Positions 42,107 to 51,043 are shown, counted from the first letter of the stretch. The stretch: DNA of 64,000 nucleotides from Verrucomicrobiaceae bacterium (GCA_027491155.1 JAIXWR010000005.1:1-64000); one strand, 5' to 3'. The notes: a model not told the origin generated them from the sequence alone. A program made the numbers and translations.

Positions 42107-42604
42107 GTGGCATCCGACCCTTCCACCGAACGCTGGCGCCTCTGGATCCAAGAGCGCGGAGATGCCTTCCTGCTCTACGCCCGCCAAAGGACGCGCTCCG
42201 AGGAAGACGCCCGCGACGTGGTCCAGGAGGCCCTCGCGGAATCCTGGAACCGCAGCGCCGGCGAGGTTCCCGATGCCGCGCTGGTCTATGCGACCATCCG
42301 CCGCCGGGCCATCGACCACGGCCGCAGCACCGACCGCCGCTCGCGGCGCGATGCCGTCCATGTCGCCGAGTCCGAGGCATGGTTCGAACCGGACTTCAGC
42401 GAGGCCGACACCCACCTCGCCGTGGCCGATGCTCTTCGCCAGCTTCCCGACCCGCTCCGCGAAGCCGTCACGCTCCGTCTCTGGGGCGGCCTCCGTTTTC
42501 CCGAGATCGCCGAAATCACCGGCGTCTCCGTGCCCACCGCCACCTCGCGCTACCGGCTGGCCATCGACCGCCTGCGCGGAACCCTCAGCCCGCTCTTCGC
42601 ATGA
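42107..42604 (+). CDS. ECF sigma factor
   Basis: 165 residues from a GTG. Region 2 (FLLYARQRTRSEEDARDVVQ, EALAESWNRS, YATIRRRAIDHGR) and region 4 (LRQLPDPLREAVTLRLWGGL, FPEIAEITGVSVPTATSRYR) are clear. It is short and lacks extensions, the size of the smallest ECF groups. The downstream gene overlaps its stop (ATGA) and is anti-sigma-like, so the two form a typical sigma/anti-sigma unit that also includes two exported proteins. It is divergent from the RND pump operon across a 221-nt gap, in which I see only the pump promoter. Confidence 0.88.
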   Translation: MASDPSTERWRLWIQERGDAFLLYARQRTRSEEDARDVVQEALAESWNRSAGEVPDAALVYATIRRRAIDHGRSTDRRSRRDAVHVAESEAWFEPDFSEADTHLAVADALRQLPDPLREAVTLRLWGGLRFPEIAEITGVSVPTATSRYRLAIDRLRGTLSPLFA

Positions 42605-43017
42605 ACGATCCCTTTGAAGAAAAGCTCCGCGCCCTGCGGCCGGCCGCCATGCCTGCCGGGCTTCAGGAACGGCTGGCACGTCCGCCGGAACCCGCCGCCC
42701 GGCGCCCGGACCGCCGCATCCTGTGGATCACCTTCGCCACCGCCGCGGCCGCCTGTGTGACCGCCGCGCTCTTCCTTCATTCCTCGCCCTCGCCGGCAAC
42801 GACCGGCGGCACCCCGCAACTCGTTGCCGAGCGCTCGCAACGCGTCACTTCCGTCCGACCGCTCTCCGTCGTCACCGACGAGTCCAAGCGCGCCTGGCGC
42901 CTGGTCGAAGTCCAGTGGGTCGAGGAAGACACCCTCGTCGCCGCCGACCAGCCGTCCGCCGTCCAGCTCCAGGACCACTACCGCACGGTCGTCCCGGTCG
43001 CCATCCACTTCGATTGA
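42601..43017 (+). CDS. Anti-sigma-like membrane protein
   Basis: 138 residues. A cytosolic N-terminus of about 38 residues (DPFEEKLRALRPAAMPAGLQ) is followed by one membrane helix (LWITFATAAAACVTAALFLH) and a periplasmic part of about 75 residues with RAWRLVEVQWVEEDTLVA. No zinc-anti-sigma motif; the assignment depends on the 4-nt overlap with the sigma gene and on the topology. Confidence 0.6.
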   Translation: MNDPFEEKLRALRPAAMPAGLQERLARPPEPAARRPDRRILWITFATAAAACVTAALFLHSSPSPATTGGTPQLVAERSQRVTSVRPLSVVTDESKRAWRLVEVQWVEEDTLVAADQPSAVQLQDHYRTVVPVAIHFD

Positions 43018-43028
43018 TCCCCAACCCG

Positions 43029-43487
43029 ATGAACCCCATGAAAGCAACACTGCACCTGACCCTCCTGTTCGCCGCGTCGGTGGCTCTCGCCGCCGATTTC
43101 CCTGTCGCCCCGAATGTCGAGGTGAACCCGGGCGGCGAGACCAAGGTCGAATCCAAGAAGTCCTCGAGCTCGAAATCCGAGTCGACCTCCACCGGCTCGG
43201 CCACGTCGACCACCAGCACCACCATCGACGGCAAGACCGTCACCATCACCCGCACCACCGGCCCGGACGGCAAGACCAAGGTCACCGTCACCACCCGCAA
43301 GGGCGACCGCAAGCCGAAGGTCGAGGAGATGACTCCGGAAGAATTCGAGGAGAAATACGGCCCCAAAAAGAAGAAGGGCGACGAACCCCTCGCTGAAGAA
43401 AAGGAAGAGCCCGCCGAAGAGGAGGACGCGGCGGGTAGACACGACGAACCCCAAACTCCGGCCAAGCCGGGAAAGGCCACCGAATGA
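43029..43487 (+). CDS. Exported Ser/Thr- and Glu/Lys-rich protein
   Basis: 152 residues (alternative ATG at 43038). Signal peptide (LHLTLLFAASVALAA), then a Ser/Thr-rich stretch (KSSSSKSESTSTGSATSTT), a TVTITRTTGPDGKTKVTVTT segment and an acidic C-terminus (EEKEEPAEEEDAAG). No known domain. The GPDGKTKVTV segment resembles VGPDGKVSI in the next gene, suggesting the two share an ancestral segment. It overlaps the PDZ gene by 4 nt. Confidence 0.65.
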   Translation: MNPMKATLHLTLLFAASVALAADFPVAPNVEVNPGGETKVESKKSSSSKSESTSTGSATSTTSTTIDGKTVTITRTTGPDGKTKVTVTTRKGDRKPKVEEMTPEEFEEKYGPKKKKGDEPLAEEKEEPAEEEDAAGRHDEPQTPAKPGKATE

Positions 43488-44380
43488 AACGCACCCTCCT
43501 TTGCCTCGCCCTGTTAGGCTCCGCCGCGCTCGCCGATGACGCGCAGACGGTCGACCTCGGCAACGGCACCACCCTCGAGATCCGCGACGGCAAGGTCTCG
43601 CTCAAGAACGACAGTCAGAGCGGCGGCGGCAGCAGCAGCGTCTCGCAAAGCAGCCATACCGACGCCTCCGGCAGCACCGTCACCCGCGTCACCACCGAAC
43701 GCAACGGCCGGCGCGCCACCCGCACCGTGACCGTGGGTCCGGATGGCAAGGTCAGCATTTCCGGCGACGAACCCGCCAACGATCCGCCCGACCGCGACCC
43801 GGCGGAGGAACAGGCCGGCGGCGGCTGGCTCGGCGTCCACACCGTGCCCCTGGTCCCCGCCCTCCGATCCCAACTCGAGATCCCCGAAGGCCAGGGCATC
43901 GTCATCGAATTCATCGCCGAAGACGGCCCCGCCGCGGACGCCGGGCTCGAGGAAAACGACATCATCCTGACCCTCGACGGCAAGCCGGTCCGCAGCGTCG
44001 AGGCCTTCCGCAAACAACTCCGCGAGTCGATGCCCGGCGCCACCGCCGTCATCACCTACCTGCGCAAGGGCAAGGAAGGCAGCGCCGTCGCCACCCTCGG
44101 CGAGCGCCCCGCCGACTCCCCGCCGGGCAATGCCGTGAAGCAGGAAGCCGCGCGCCTGATGCGGGAAATGCTGGAACGCCAGGGCCCCGGCCGCCGCAGC
44201 GTGGTGGTCGAGTCCGACGGCAGCACCCGCGTGGTCGAAAGCGACGACGGCGATGCCTTCGACCTGCTGCTCGACGACCCGAACGTCCCGGAAAACATCA
44301 AGGAGCAGATCCGCAAGGCCCGCGAGGAACTCCGCAAGGCGCAGTCCGACGCGCCCGGTGCCGAAGACCCCGAGGAATAA
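43484..44380 (+). CDS. Exported PDZ-domain protein
   Basis: 298 residues. Signal peptide (MKRTLLCLALLGSAALA), a Ser/Gly-rich segment with VTRVTTERNGRRATRTVTV, then one PDZ domain (about 110-205: GWLGVHTVPLV, GIVIEFIAEDGPAADAGLEE, DIILTLDGKPVRSVEAF) and a helical charged C-terminus (KEQIRKAREELRKAQSD). No protease domain. PDZ proteins in this setting usually bind C-termini of misfolded envelope proteins. Last gene of the sigma-factor unit (42107-44380), so likely part of an envelope-stress response (inference). Confidence 0.82.
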   Translation: MKRTLLCLALLGSAALADDAQTVDLGNGTTLEIRDGKVSLKNDSQSGGGSSSVSQSSHTDASGSTVTRVTTERNGRRATRTVTVGPDGKVSISGDEPANDPPDRDPAEEQAGGGWLGVHTVPLVPALRSQLEIPEGQGIVIEFIAEDGPAADAGLEENDIILTLDGKPVRSVEAFRKQLRESMPGATAVITYLRKGKEGSAVATLGERPADSPPGNAVKQEAARLMREMLERQGPGRRSVVVESDGSTRVVESDDGDAFDLLLDDPNVPENIKEQIRKAREELRKAQSDAPGAEDPEE

Positions 44381-44444
44381 CACCCGCCGGAACTTCGCGC
44401 TCGTCTCCCGGGAGCGGAGGCGCTTAGTCACTCGGCCGGAGCCC

Positions 44445-45680
44445 ATGCTTTTCGACCGCTGGCAAGACACCCTCTCCCGCTTCCGGCACGCGCCCGCCCT
44501 GTTCGAGGGCGGGCGTTCGCTGTCGTTCGGGGACCTCGCCGGACGACTGGCCGCACTCCCCGCCGCGGCCAACACCATCATCGCCCGCGGCACCCCGACC
44601 GACATCGTCCTCGCGGTCCTGCAAGCCTGGCGGGACGGCCAGGCGGTCCTGCCCCTCGAAGCTTCCGCACCGCCGCCGGATCTAACAACGAACCTCCCCG
44701 CCGGCACCGCCCACCTGAAGCTCACCCCGGGCATCGAAGGCAAGCCGCGCGCCGTGTTCTTCACCGCGGATCAGATCGCCGCCGATGCCGACCGCCTGGT
44801 CGCCGCGATGAACCTCCGCCCCGGCATCCCGAACCTTGCCGCGATCTCCCTCACCCACTCCTACGGCTTTTCCAGCATCCTGCTCCCGCTGCTGCTCCAC
44901 GGCGTGCCGGTCCACGCGGTGGAAGTGCCTTTCCCGAAAGTCATGGCGGATGCGATCGACGCCCACGATGCCGTCGTCCTCCCCGCCGTCCCCTCGATGT
45001 GGCGCGCCTGGCACCGCGCCGGCTTCCTGCGGCCGGAAAGGATCGCCCTCGCCGTGTCCGCCGGCGCGCCGCTCTCCCTCGAACTCGAGCACGCGGTCTT
45101 CGCCAACGGCGGCCTGAAGCTCCACAACTTCTACGGCGCCAGCGAATGCGGCGGCATTTCCTTCGATGCCAGCGACACGCCGCGAACCTCCGCCGCCGAT
45201 CTCGGCACGCCGCTCGACGGCGTCGCGGTGACGCTCGACGCCTCGGGCCGCTTCCACATCGCCAGCTCCTCCGTCGCCCTCGGCTACCAGGCCGCCCGCG
45301 ATGGCGAGGTCCTAGGCGGCGGCTCTTTCCTCACCCAGGACCACGGCCGGATCAAAGGCGGGCACCTGTTGTTAGACAGCAGCGGCGCGGAATCGATCAA
45401 CGTCGCCGGCCGCAAGATCGGCCCCGCGAAGATCGAAGCCGCCCTGATGGCGACCGGCCTGTTGGAGAAAGCCCGCGTCTTCGGCGTCCCGAGCCACGAC
45501 CCCGAACGCGTCGAGGAAATCACCGCCCTGGTGAAGCTGAAATCCGGCACCCTCGATCAACTCCGCCAGCGCATGTCCGGCACCCTCGAAGGCTGGGAAA
45601 TGCCGCGGCACTGGATGACCCCGGAAGACGATGCGCTCTGGCAACTCTCCCGCGCCGATCTCAAGAAGCGCCACCGTTGA
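44445..45680 (+). CDS. AMP-binding (adenylate-forming) enzyme, short form
   Basis: 411 residues, shorter than the 500-550 usual for acyl-CoA synthetases. YGASECGGISFD is the A5-like motif, and NVAGRKIGPAKIEAAL the hinge region to the C-terminal subdomain. The P-loop is degenerate: LTPGIEGKPRAVFFT in place of TSGTTGKPK. The A7-like Asp may be in LTQDHGRIKGG. It probably activates a carboxylic acid; substrate unknown. The CLF/KS/ACP genes are 7-10 kb away, so a functional link is only possible. Only the first 60 nt upstream are non-coding, with no clear promoter. Confidence 0.78.
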   Translation: MLFDRWQDTLSRFRHAPALFEGGRSLSFGDLAGRLAALPAAANTIIARGTPTDIVLAVLQAWRDGQAVLPLEASAPPPDLTTNLPAGTAHLKLTPGIEGKPRAVFFTADQIAADADRLVAAMNLRPGIPNLAAISLTHSYGFSSILLPLLLHGVPVHAVEVPFPKVMADAIDAHDAVVLPAVPSMWRAWHRAGFLRPERIALAVSAGAPLSLELEHAVFANGGLKLHNFYGASECGGISFDASDTPRTSAADLGTPLDGVAVTLDASGRFHIASSSVALGYQAARDGEVLGGGSFLTQDHGRIKGGHLLLDSSGAESINVAGRKIGPAKIEAALMATGLLEKARVFGVPSHDPERVEEITALVKLKSGTLDQLRQRMSGTLEGWEMPRHWMTPEDDALWQLSRADLKKRHR

Positions 45681-45731
45681 ATCGACTTCGCGCTTCTCCC
45701 CTGCCCCGCGATCCGCTCTCTTCCTCGCCTC

Positions 45732-46220
45732 ATGGACAAGCAAGCGTTCTGGGAACTGCTCGAAGGCCTCGACCCCGAAAGCGCCGGCGGCGAACTGGCG
45801 GCGCGGCTCGATGCCCTCGAACCCGAAGCCATCGCCGAGTTCCAGCGCCACTTCGACGAGGAGCACGCCCGGGCTTACACCTGGCCGCTTTGGGGAGCCG
45901 CTTACCTGATGGAAGGCGGCTGCTCGGACGACGGCTTCATCGACTTCCGCTACGGCCTCATTTCCCGCGGCCAGAAAGTCTTCGCAAGCGCGCTCGCCGA
46001 CCCCGACTCGCTCGCGGTGCTGCTCGATGAAGACGACTTCCTCTCCAACGAGGAGTTCGGCTACGTCGCCGGCGAGGTTTACGAGAACAAGACCGACCGT
46101 GAAATCCCGCGCGATGGAGCGGACCCTCCCGCCGACCCGTCCGGCGAGGAATGGGACTTCGACGACGAGGACCTCTGCGCCGCCAAACTGCCGAAGCTCT
46201 GGGCGAAGTTCGGCTACTGA
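45732..46220 (+). CDS. DUF4240-like protein
   Basis: 162 residues. Start MDKQAFWELLEGLDPESAGG with FQRHFDEEHARAYTWPLWGA, YLMEGGCSDDGFIDFRYGLI and SNEEFGYVAGEVYENKTDRE match the DUF4240 pattern (FW at the start, GGCSDDGF, DFR). C-terminus acidic. Cytosolic; role unknown. It converges with the toroid paralogue, 16 nt away. Confidence 0.75.
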   Translation: MDKQAFWELLEGLDPESAGGELAARLDALEPEAIAEFQRHFDEEHARAYTWPLWGAAYLMEGGCSDDGFIDFRYGLISRGQKVFASALADPDSLAVLLDEDDFLSNEEFGYVAGEVYENKTDREIPRDGADPPADPSGEEWDFDDEDLCAAKLPKLWAKFGY

Positions 46221-46236
46221 GCCGCCCCGGTGCCTG

Positions 46237-47820
46237 TCACTCCGGCACGATCCGGTAGTAGCTCTCCAGGATCAGCAGGCAGAGGCAGTTCCGGTAGTGG
46301 ACATTGCTCGTGTAAAGCGCCGCCACCGCGTTCGGCTTTTTCCCGCCGCCCGGCGCTTTCCAGGAACCGTCCTCCTGCTGGTTCTCGATCAACTGCGGCA
46401 TCACCCGCGCTTGATAAATCTGCCACTTCTTGCCTCCTGTTCCTCCATCCTGCCGCATGGCCAGAGACTCAAAGAAGTGCCCATACAAATCGCAGTCCTC
46501 GCCGTTGAAGTTGAAGCGCGATTTCGAATCCAAGTAGCGGAGACCTCGCTGGGTGCTTTGGGCACTTTGCTTACCCCAAAGCTGAAGGCAAAAGACCCCG
46601 GCCCCTGTCAGCGTGTGGTATCCGTTCGCAGCGGGCCTGTCGCCCTTGCCCTCATATCCGAAGCCCCCATCCTCAGCCTGCCTGGCCTCAACGTAATCCA
46701 GCGCCCTACGCATGGATCTCGTCATGTTGACAATCGGAACCCCCGCCTTCTTGCAGGCCGCCAATGCAACAATCTGCCATGCGGCGACTGACAGATTGGC
46801 GCCCAATTCGCCCGACTCGCTGTAGCCATACGCCCAACCACCGGACTCGTGCTGGTTGCTGACGATGAACTGTCCGGCATTCTGGGTGACCTCCGCCAAG
46901 TTTGGCACATTGAGGTTGAGCTGTTCGCACCACGCCAGCGCCTCGGCCAGGGCCTGGGTGGCGATCGCATGTTCGTAGGGCAGCTGATTCTTGTCCCCGG
47001 AAGAATCGAGGACGCCGTCCTTGGCCATGCCGCGGCTGACCAGGAAAGTGATGGCCCGCAGACAGGAATCGCCGAACTCCTCGGAAAGCGGGGTTTCGCA
47101 ATGGCCGAGATAGGCGAGCAGGGCCAGACCGGTCATCGCGCACTGGTTGCCGCCCGTCCAACTGCCGTCCTCGTTCTGGGTGGACTTGAGCCAGCGCAAC
47201 CCTTTCAGCACGGCCTCTTCCGATTCCACCGACCCGCCGCCAAGCTCGATCATCCGCATCCGCTCCTCGCCATGGCGGAACCGCATCGACTTCGGCACCG
47301 GCCTGAAAAAAGCGACCATTTCCTCGGGCGGCGAGGCGATCTCGTCCTCCACCCGGGCGATCACCGGAGCAAGCGCCTTCGCATCCACCGTCATCCCCGC
47401 GTTCCCCAGCCGCTTCTCCAGTTTCCGCAGCGCGACCAGTTGGTCCATGCGCGCCTGCCGCAGGCCCGGTGCCGCGGCCTCCGCCAGCTTCCGGCTCTCC
47501 TCCGCATGGATCCTCGCCAAGCCCGCCACTCCGGGATGCTCGATCTTCCCCGGATCCAGGGTCCCCGCGTCCAGGTCGTTCAAGGCGCGGACCACCGCCA
47601 GTTCCCCGGCCACGTCCCCGGTCGCCCGCGCCTTCTCCTCCAGCTTCTTCAAGGCCGCCTTGAACTTCTCGTTCAGCTTCGCCCGCGGCTCCAGCAGCGC
47701 CGTGATCCGCTCCTCCGTCGCGATCTCGATCTTCGCCACCTCCGCCGCGGTGTCGATGGCCGCCACCGCCACCTGTGCAGCCATCACCACCACCGCCACC
47801 GCATGGGAAAGAGCTTTCAT
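46237..47820 (-). CDS. Exported prenyltransferase/squalene-oxidase-fold protein, full length
   Basis: 527 residues. Signal peptide (residues 1-20), a predicted coiled-coil region (about 25-190, AEVAKIEIATEERITALLEP), and a toroid domain of about 330 residues with QNEDGSWTGG, QAEDGGFGYEGKG and QQEDGSWKAPGGG repeats. No DxDD motif. The paralogue is the gene at the left edge of the window (1-966), in the opposite orientation. The middle part (about 46500-46850) is visibly less GC-rich than the ends, so the gene may be a mosaic. Near-leaderless promoter. Function unknown. Confidence 0.88.
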   Translation of the reverse strand: MKALSHAVAVVVMAAQVAVAAIDTAAEVAKIEIATEERITALLEPRAKLNEKFKAALKKLEEKARATGDVAGELAVVRALNDLDAGTLDPGKIEHPGVAGLARIHAEESRKLAEAAAPGLRQARMDQLVALRKLEKRLGNAGMTVDAKALAPVIARVEDEIASPPEEMVAFFRPVPKSMRFRHGEERMRMIELGGGSVESEEAVLKGLRWLKSTQNEDGSWTGGNQCAMTGLALLAYLGHCETPLSEEFGDSCLRAITFLVSRGMAKDGVLDSSGDKNQLPYEHAIATQALAEALAWCEQLNLNVPNLAEVTQNAGQFIVSNQHESGGWAYGYSESGELGANLSVAAWQIVALAACKKAGVPIVNMTRSMRRALDYVEARQAEDGGFGYEGKGDRPAANGYHTLTGAGVFCLQLWGKQSAQSTQRGLRYLDSKSRFNFNGEDCDLYGHFFESLAMRQDGGTGGKKWQIYQARVMPQLIENQQEDGSWKAPGGGKKPNAVAALYTSNVHYRNCLCLLILESYYRIVPE

Positions 47821-47831
47821 CCGGACCTATG

Positions 47832-47859
47832 CCCTAGCCCCCCGGCCCTCCCCGGTCAA
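47832..47859 (-). promoter_or_regulatory. Promoter for the full-length toroid gene
   Basis: TTGACC (47859-47854), 16-nt spacer, CTAGGG (47837-47832) on the minus strand, 12 nt before the ATG at 47820. Back to back with the promoter at 47884-47911. Confidence 0.65.
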
Positions 47860-47883
47860 AGCCATTCGGCCCCGGATTTCCCC

Positions 47884-47911
47884 TTGCCGCCCGTCCCCCG
47901 CTTTCCTAGCG
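47884..47911 (+). promoter_or_regulatory. Promoter for the coiled-coil/TPR gene
   Basis: TTGCCG, 16-nt spacer, CTAGCG, 11 nt before the ATG at 47922. With the divergent promoter at 47832-47859 it fills the 101-nt gap; the two -35 boxes are 24 nt apart. Confidence 0.65.
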
Positions 47912-47921
47912 TTCCCGCCCC

Positions 47922-50126
47922 ATGAGCCGGAAACCCATCCGTTCCGCCGGTCGCGCCGGACTTCTCGCCTGTGCCCTCGGTGTCGGCCTGTGGTGCGGCG
48001 TTTCCAGCGGCCAGGAACCCGGCCCGATGACGCCGGCCAAGGACGCCCCGGCGAATTTCGACCCCTCCGACGTCTATTTCCAAGGCTGGCTGCTGTCCCG
48101 CGATGCCGAGAAGCTCCAGGCCGAGAAGAAATACGAGGAGGCCCTCGAAAAACTCACCCGCGCCCGCCAGCTTTTCGATAGCATTGCGACCTACTTCCCG
48201 CTCTGGAAACCGGAAATGGTCAAGGGCCGCCGCGACCAGACCCGCGAGGCCATCACCGCGATCGGTCCGGATGTCCTGAAGCAGCGGAAAGAGAAGGCCT
48301 CCGCCGTCGCCGAACTCGAAGGCGGCGTCCGCACCGGGGTCGTCGAGGGCGAAGCCCCGGCCCCGCTGGGCGACCCGATGCCCCTCACCCCGCTGCCGGG
48401 CATCCAGAAAGTCGAAACCCTTGAAACCCGCCGCATCGCCGAGCTCGAAACCCGGGTCAAGGAGCTCCAGCAGGACCTGGCCAGCAGCGCCGACCCGAAC
48501 AGCGCCGACCGCAATGCTTCCCGCGTCCGCGACCTCGCCAAGCAGCGCGACCTCGCCCAGGCCGACCTCAAGCGCGCCAAGGACGAACTCGCCCGGCTCC
48601 GCGCGAAGTTCGCCGCCGAGCCGATGCAGGAGGACATGCGCAAGCTCGAAGCCCAGCTTCAGGCCAAGGAGCGCGAGCGCGCCGCGATGAGCCAGGCCCT
48701 CGGCAAGAGCCAGCAGGAAACCCGCGAGGCCCGCGAACAGATCGCCGCCCTCCAGGCCGAGCGCACGCGCCTCGCCCAGAAAGCCGCCGATCTGGAGAAG
48801 AACCTCGAGATCGAACGCAAGGCCCAGAACGAGGTGATCGCCGGCCAACAGAAGCAGCTCCGCCAGCTTCAGGAACAACTCCGCGGCAAGAACGACGAAC
48901 TCGCCAAGGCCAACCTCAAGATCGCCTCCCTCGAGAACCAGCTCACCGAGGTCCGCTCGTCCTTCGACGAACTCCGCGAGGAACGCGACGGCCTGCTCCG
49001 CGAGAAGGAACAGATGGCCGCCCTGCTCAAGCTCAGCGAAGGCAGCCGGATCCAGGAAGTCATCGACCAGAACCTGAGCCTCGCCAAACAGCTCCGCGAG
49101 GCGCAGGAAAATGTCGAACGCCTCAACAAGACCAACAACGCCACCCAGGACCAGTTGCTCGAAGCCATGCGCGACCTCGCCATCGCCAAGGGCAACATCA
49201 ACGATTTCAAGCGCGAGAAGATCGCCCAGGAAAAGCGCATGGCGGACATGGAGCGCCGCCTCCGCGCCGAAGCCGCCGGCCTCGCCACCGCGAACGCCGA
49301 CCCCGCCGAGGCCGACATGCTGCGCGCCCTCATCCAGAAGCAGCTCCGCATCCAGGAGCGCCGCCGCAAGGCCGGCGAACTGCTGGTCGATGCCGTCCGC
49401 GAGAAAGCCGAGAAGGACGAAACCCTCCGCGAGGCCGTCCAACTTTACGAGCAGTCCGAACTTCCGCTGACCCCGAAGGAAATGGACCTGGTGAAGGACC
49501 GAGGCGTCGACGACGAGTTCGTGTCCCCCTTCAGCCGCCCGCAGGACGAGGTGAATGCCAGCGTCGCCCGCCTCGAAACGGAGAACCTCCCCTACACCGA
49601 CGCCGCCACCCGCGCCTACCTCAACGGCCGCTTCCAGTCCTGCCGCGAGCTCTTCGAGCTGGTGATCGAGCGCCACCCCGGCGATGCCGACACGATGTGC
49701 CGCCTCGGCAACGTCCACCTGCGCCTCAACGACGCCGCCGCCGCCGCCGACATCTTCCGCCGCGCCACCGAACTCAGCAGCAACAACCCCTACGCCCACC
49801 GCATGCTCGGCTACTCGCTGATGCAGACCGGTGCCCTCGGCGAGGCCCTGGAGTCGCTGAAGAAGAGCGTCGAACTCGCCCCGACCAACGCCGACGGCCG
49901 CGTGGTGCTCGGCAAGCTCTTCTTCGACCTCGGCCAGGAGGACGATGCCGAGGAACAGCTCAAGTCGGCCATCGTGTACGACGACGCGATGTGGCAGCCC
50001 CATTTCAACCTCGCCTACCTCTACGCCAAGCAAGGCAAGAAGAAGCAGGGCCTGACCTACTATCGCAACGCGATCGAACGCGGCGCCACGCCCGATCTGA
50101 AATTGGAGAAACAGCTCGGAAGCTGA
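47922..50126 (+). CDS. Exported coiled-coil and TPR protein
   Basis: 734 residues. Signal peptide (residues 8-28, AGLLACALGVGLWCGVSSG), a short TPR-like helical pair (about 50-100), a very long coiled coil (about 165-480, repeated heptads of AELETRVKELQQDL type) and C-terminal TPRs (about 560-720, GRFQSCRELFELVIERHPGD, YAHRMLGYSLMQTGALGEAL). The C-terminal TPR probably binds a partner protein; the coiled coil serves as a spacer in the periplasm or at the outer membrane. No functional family recognised. Divergent from the toroid gene with back-to-back promoters, so possibly co-regulated. Confidence 0.8.
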   Translation: MSRKPIRSAGRAGLLACALGVGLWCGVSSGQEPGPMTPAKDAPANFDPSDVYFQGWLLSRDAEKLQAEKKYEEALEKLTRARQLFDSIATYFPLWKPEMVKGRRDQTREAITAIGPDVLKQRKEKASAVAELEGGVRTGVVEGEAPAPLGDPMPLTPLPGIQKVETLETRRIAELETRVKELQQDLASSADPNSADRNASRVRDLAKQRDLAQADLKRAKDELARLRAKFAAEPMQEDMRKLEAQLQAKERERAAMSQALGKSQQETREAREQIAALQAERTRLAQKAADLEKNLEIERKAQNEVIAGQQKQLRQLQEQLRGKNDELAKANLKIASLENQLTEVRSSFDELREERDGLLREKEQMAALLKLSEGSRIQEVIDQNLSLAKQLREAQENVERLNKTNNATQDQLLEAMRDLAIAKGNINDFKREKIAQEKRMADMERRLRAEAAGLATANADPAEADMLRALIQKQLRIQERRRKAGELLVDAVREKAEKDETLREAVQLYEQSELPLTPKEMDLVKDRGVDDEFVSPFSRPQDEVNASVARLETENLPYTDAATRAYLNGRFQSCRELFELVIERHPGDADTMCRLGNVHLRLNDAAAAADIFRRATELSSNNPYAHRMLGYSLMQTGALGEALESLKKSVELAPTNADGRVVLGKLFFDLGQEDDAEEQLKSAIVYDDAMWQPHFNLAYLYAKQGKKKQGLTYYRNAIERGATPDLKLEKQLGS

Positions 50127-50179
50127 TCGGCGGACGTCCTTTTCCCGGGCTTTCCCTGCGCTTTGAGGCCTTTTTGGTT

Positions 50180-50208
50180 TTGACAAACGGGGGCCCACAC
50201 CCCAAGTC
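50180..50208 (+). promoter_or_regulatory. Promoter for nagB
   Basis: TTGACA, 17-nt spacer, CAAGTC (a poor -10). The -10 ends 7 nt before the ATG at 50215, which would make the mRNA leaderless. Confidence 0.45.
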
Positions 50209-50214
50209 GCGCCC

Positions 50215-50970
50215 ATGACCGAGTCGCCCCCCGCCCGCATTTTCGCCGATTCCGCGGAAGCCTGCCGCACGCTCGCCGCCGAGCTGGCCGGACTCGTCGC
50301 CTCGATCAACGCCAGCGGCCGCCCCGCCGTCCTCGGCCTCGCCACCGGCCGCACCCCGATTCCCTTCTACGCGGAGCTCATCCGACTCCACCGCGCCGGC
50401 GAGCTTTCCTTCGCCCGGGTCGTCACCTTCAACCTCGACGAATACCTCGGCCTCCCCGCCGGCCACCCGGAAAGCTACCACTCGTTCATGCGCCGCGAGC
50501 TGTTCGACCATGTCGACATCCCCGCGGAGAACGTCCACATCCCGGACGGCACGATCCCGCCGGACCAGCTCGACGCCCATTGCGCCGCCTACGAGGACGC
50601 GATCCGCGCCGCCGGCGGCATCGACTTCCAGCTCCTCGGCATCGGCCGCACCGGCCACATCGGCTTCAACGAGCCCGGCTCGCCCCGCGACAGCCGGACG
50701 CGGAAGGTCGAGCTCGACCCCATCACCCGCCAGGATGCCGCCCCGTCCTTCGGCGGGCTCGATCACGTCCCGACCCACGCCATTTCGATGGGCTGCGGCA
50801 CCATCCTCGAAGCCCGCAGGATCGCCCTGCTCGCCTGGGGCAAAGGCAAGGCGGCCATCGTCAAGGAAGCCCTGACCGGCCCCGTCACCGACCGCGTCAG
50901 CGCCTCCTTCCTGCAGGAGCACCCGGACGCCGCCTTCTACCTCGACGCCGAGGCCGGCTCCGACCTCTGA
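50215..50970 (+). CDS. nagB: Glucosamine-6-phosphate deaminase
   Basis: 251 residues. GLATGRTPIPFYAELIRLH binds the phosphate, NLDEYLGL and YHSFMRRELFDHV are conserved NagB blocks, and IGRTGHIGFNEPGS carries the active-site Asn, Glu and His region. Converts glucosamine-6-P to fructose-6-P and ammonia in amino-sugar catabolism. Single gene, with no nagA or transporter next to it. TTGACA lies 35 nt upstream. Confidence 0.93.
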   Translation: MTESPPARIFADSAEACRTLAAELAGLVASINASGRPAVLGLATGRTPIPFYAELIRLHRAGELSFARVVTFNLDEYLGLPAGHPESYHSFMRRELFDHVDIPAENVHIPDGTIPPDQLDAHCAAYEDAIRAAGGIDFQLLGIGRTGHIGFNEPGSPRDSRTRKVELDPITRQDAAPSFGGLDHVPTHAISMGCGTILEARRIALLAWGKGKAAIVKEALTGPVTDRVSASFLQEHPDAAFYLDAEAGSDL

Positions 50971-51043
50971 GCCCGCGCGAAAGCCCGCCCGGAAGAGGCG
51001 GATCCAGCCCCTCCGGCGCTCCAAAACCTTTCCGCCGTGCCGC

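Noticed and set aside
44400..44444. CCCGGGAGCGGAGG before the AMP-binding gene as another family D unit
   Set aside because: Only about 14 nt match; there is no internal GGTC...GACC palindrome and no inverted partner.
47856..50354. 832-codon minus-strand frame opposite the TPR gene
   Set aside because: Shadow of a low-complexity coiled-coil coding sequence.
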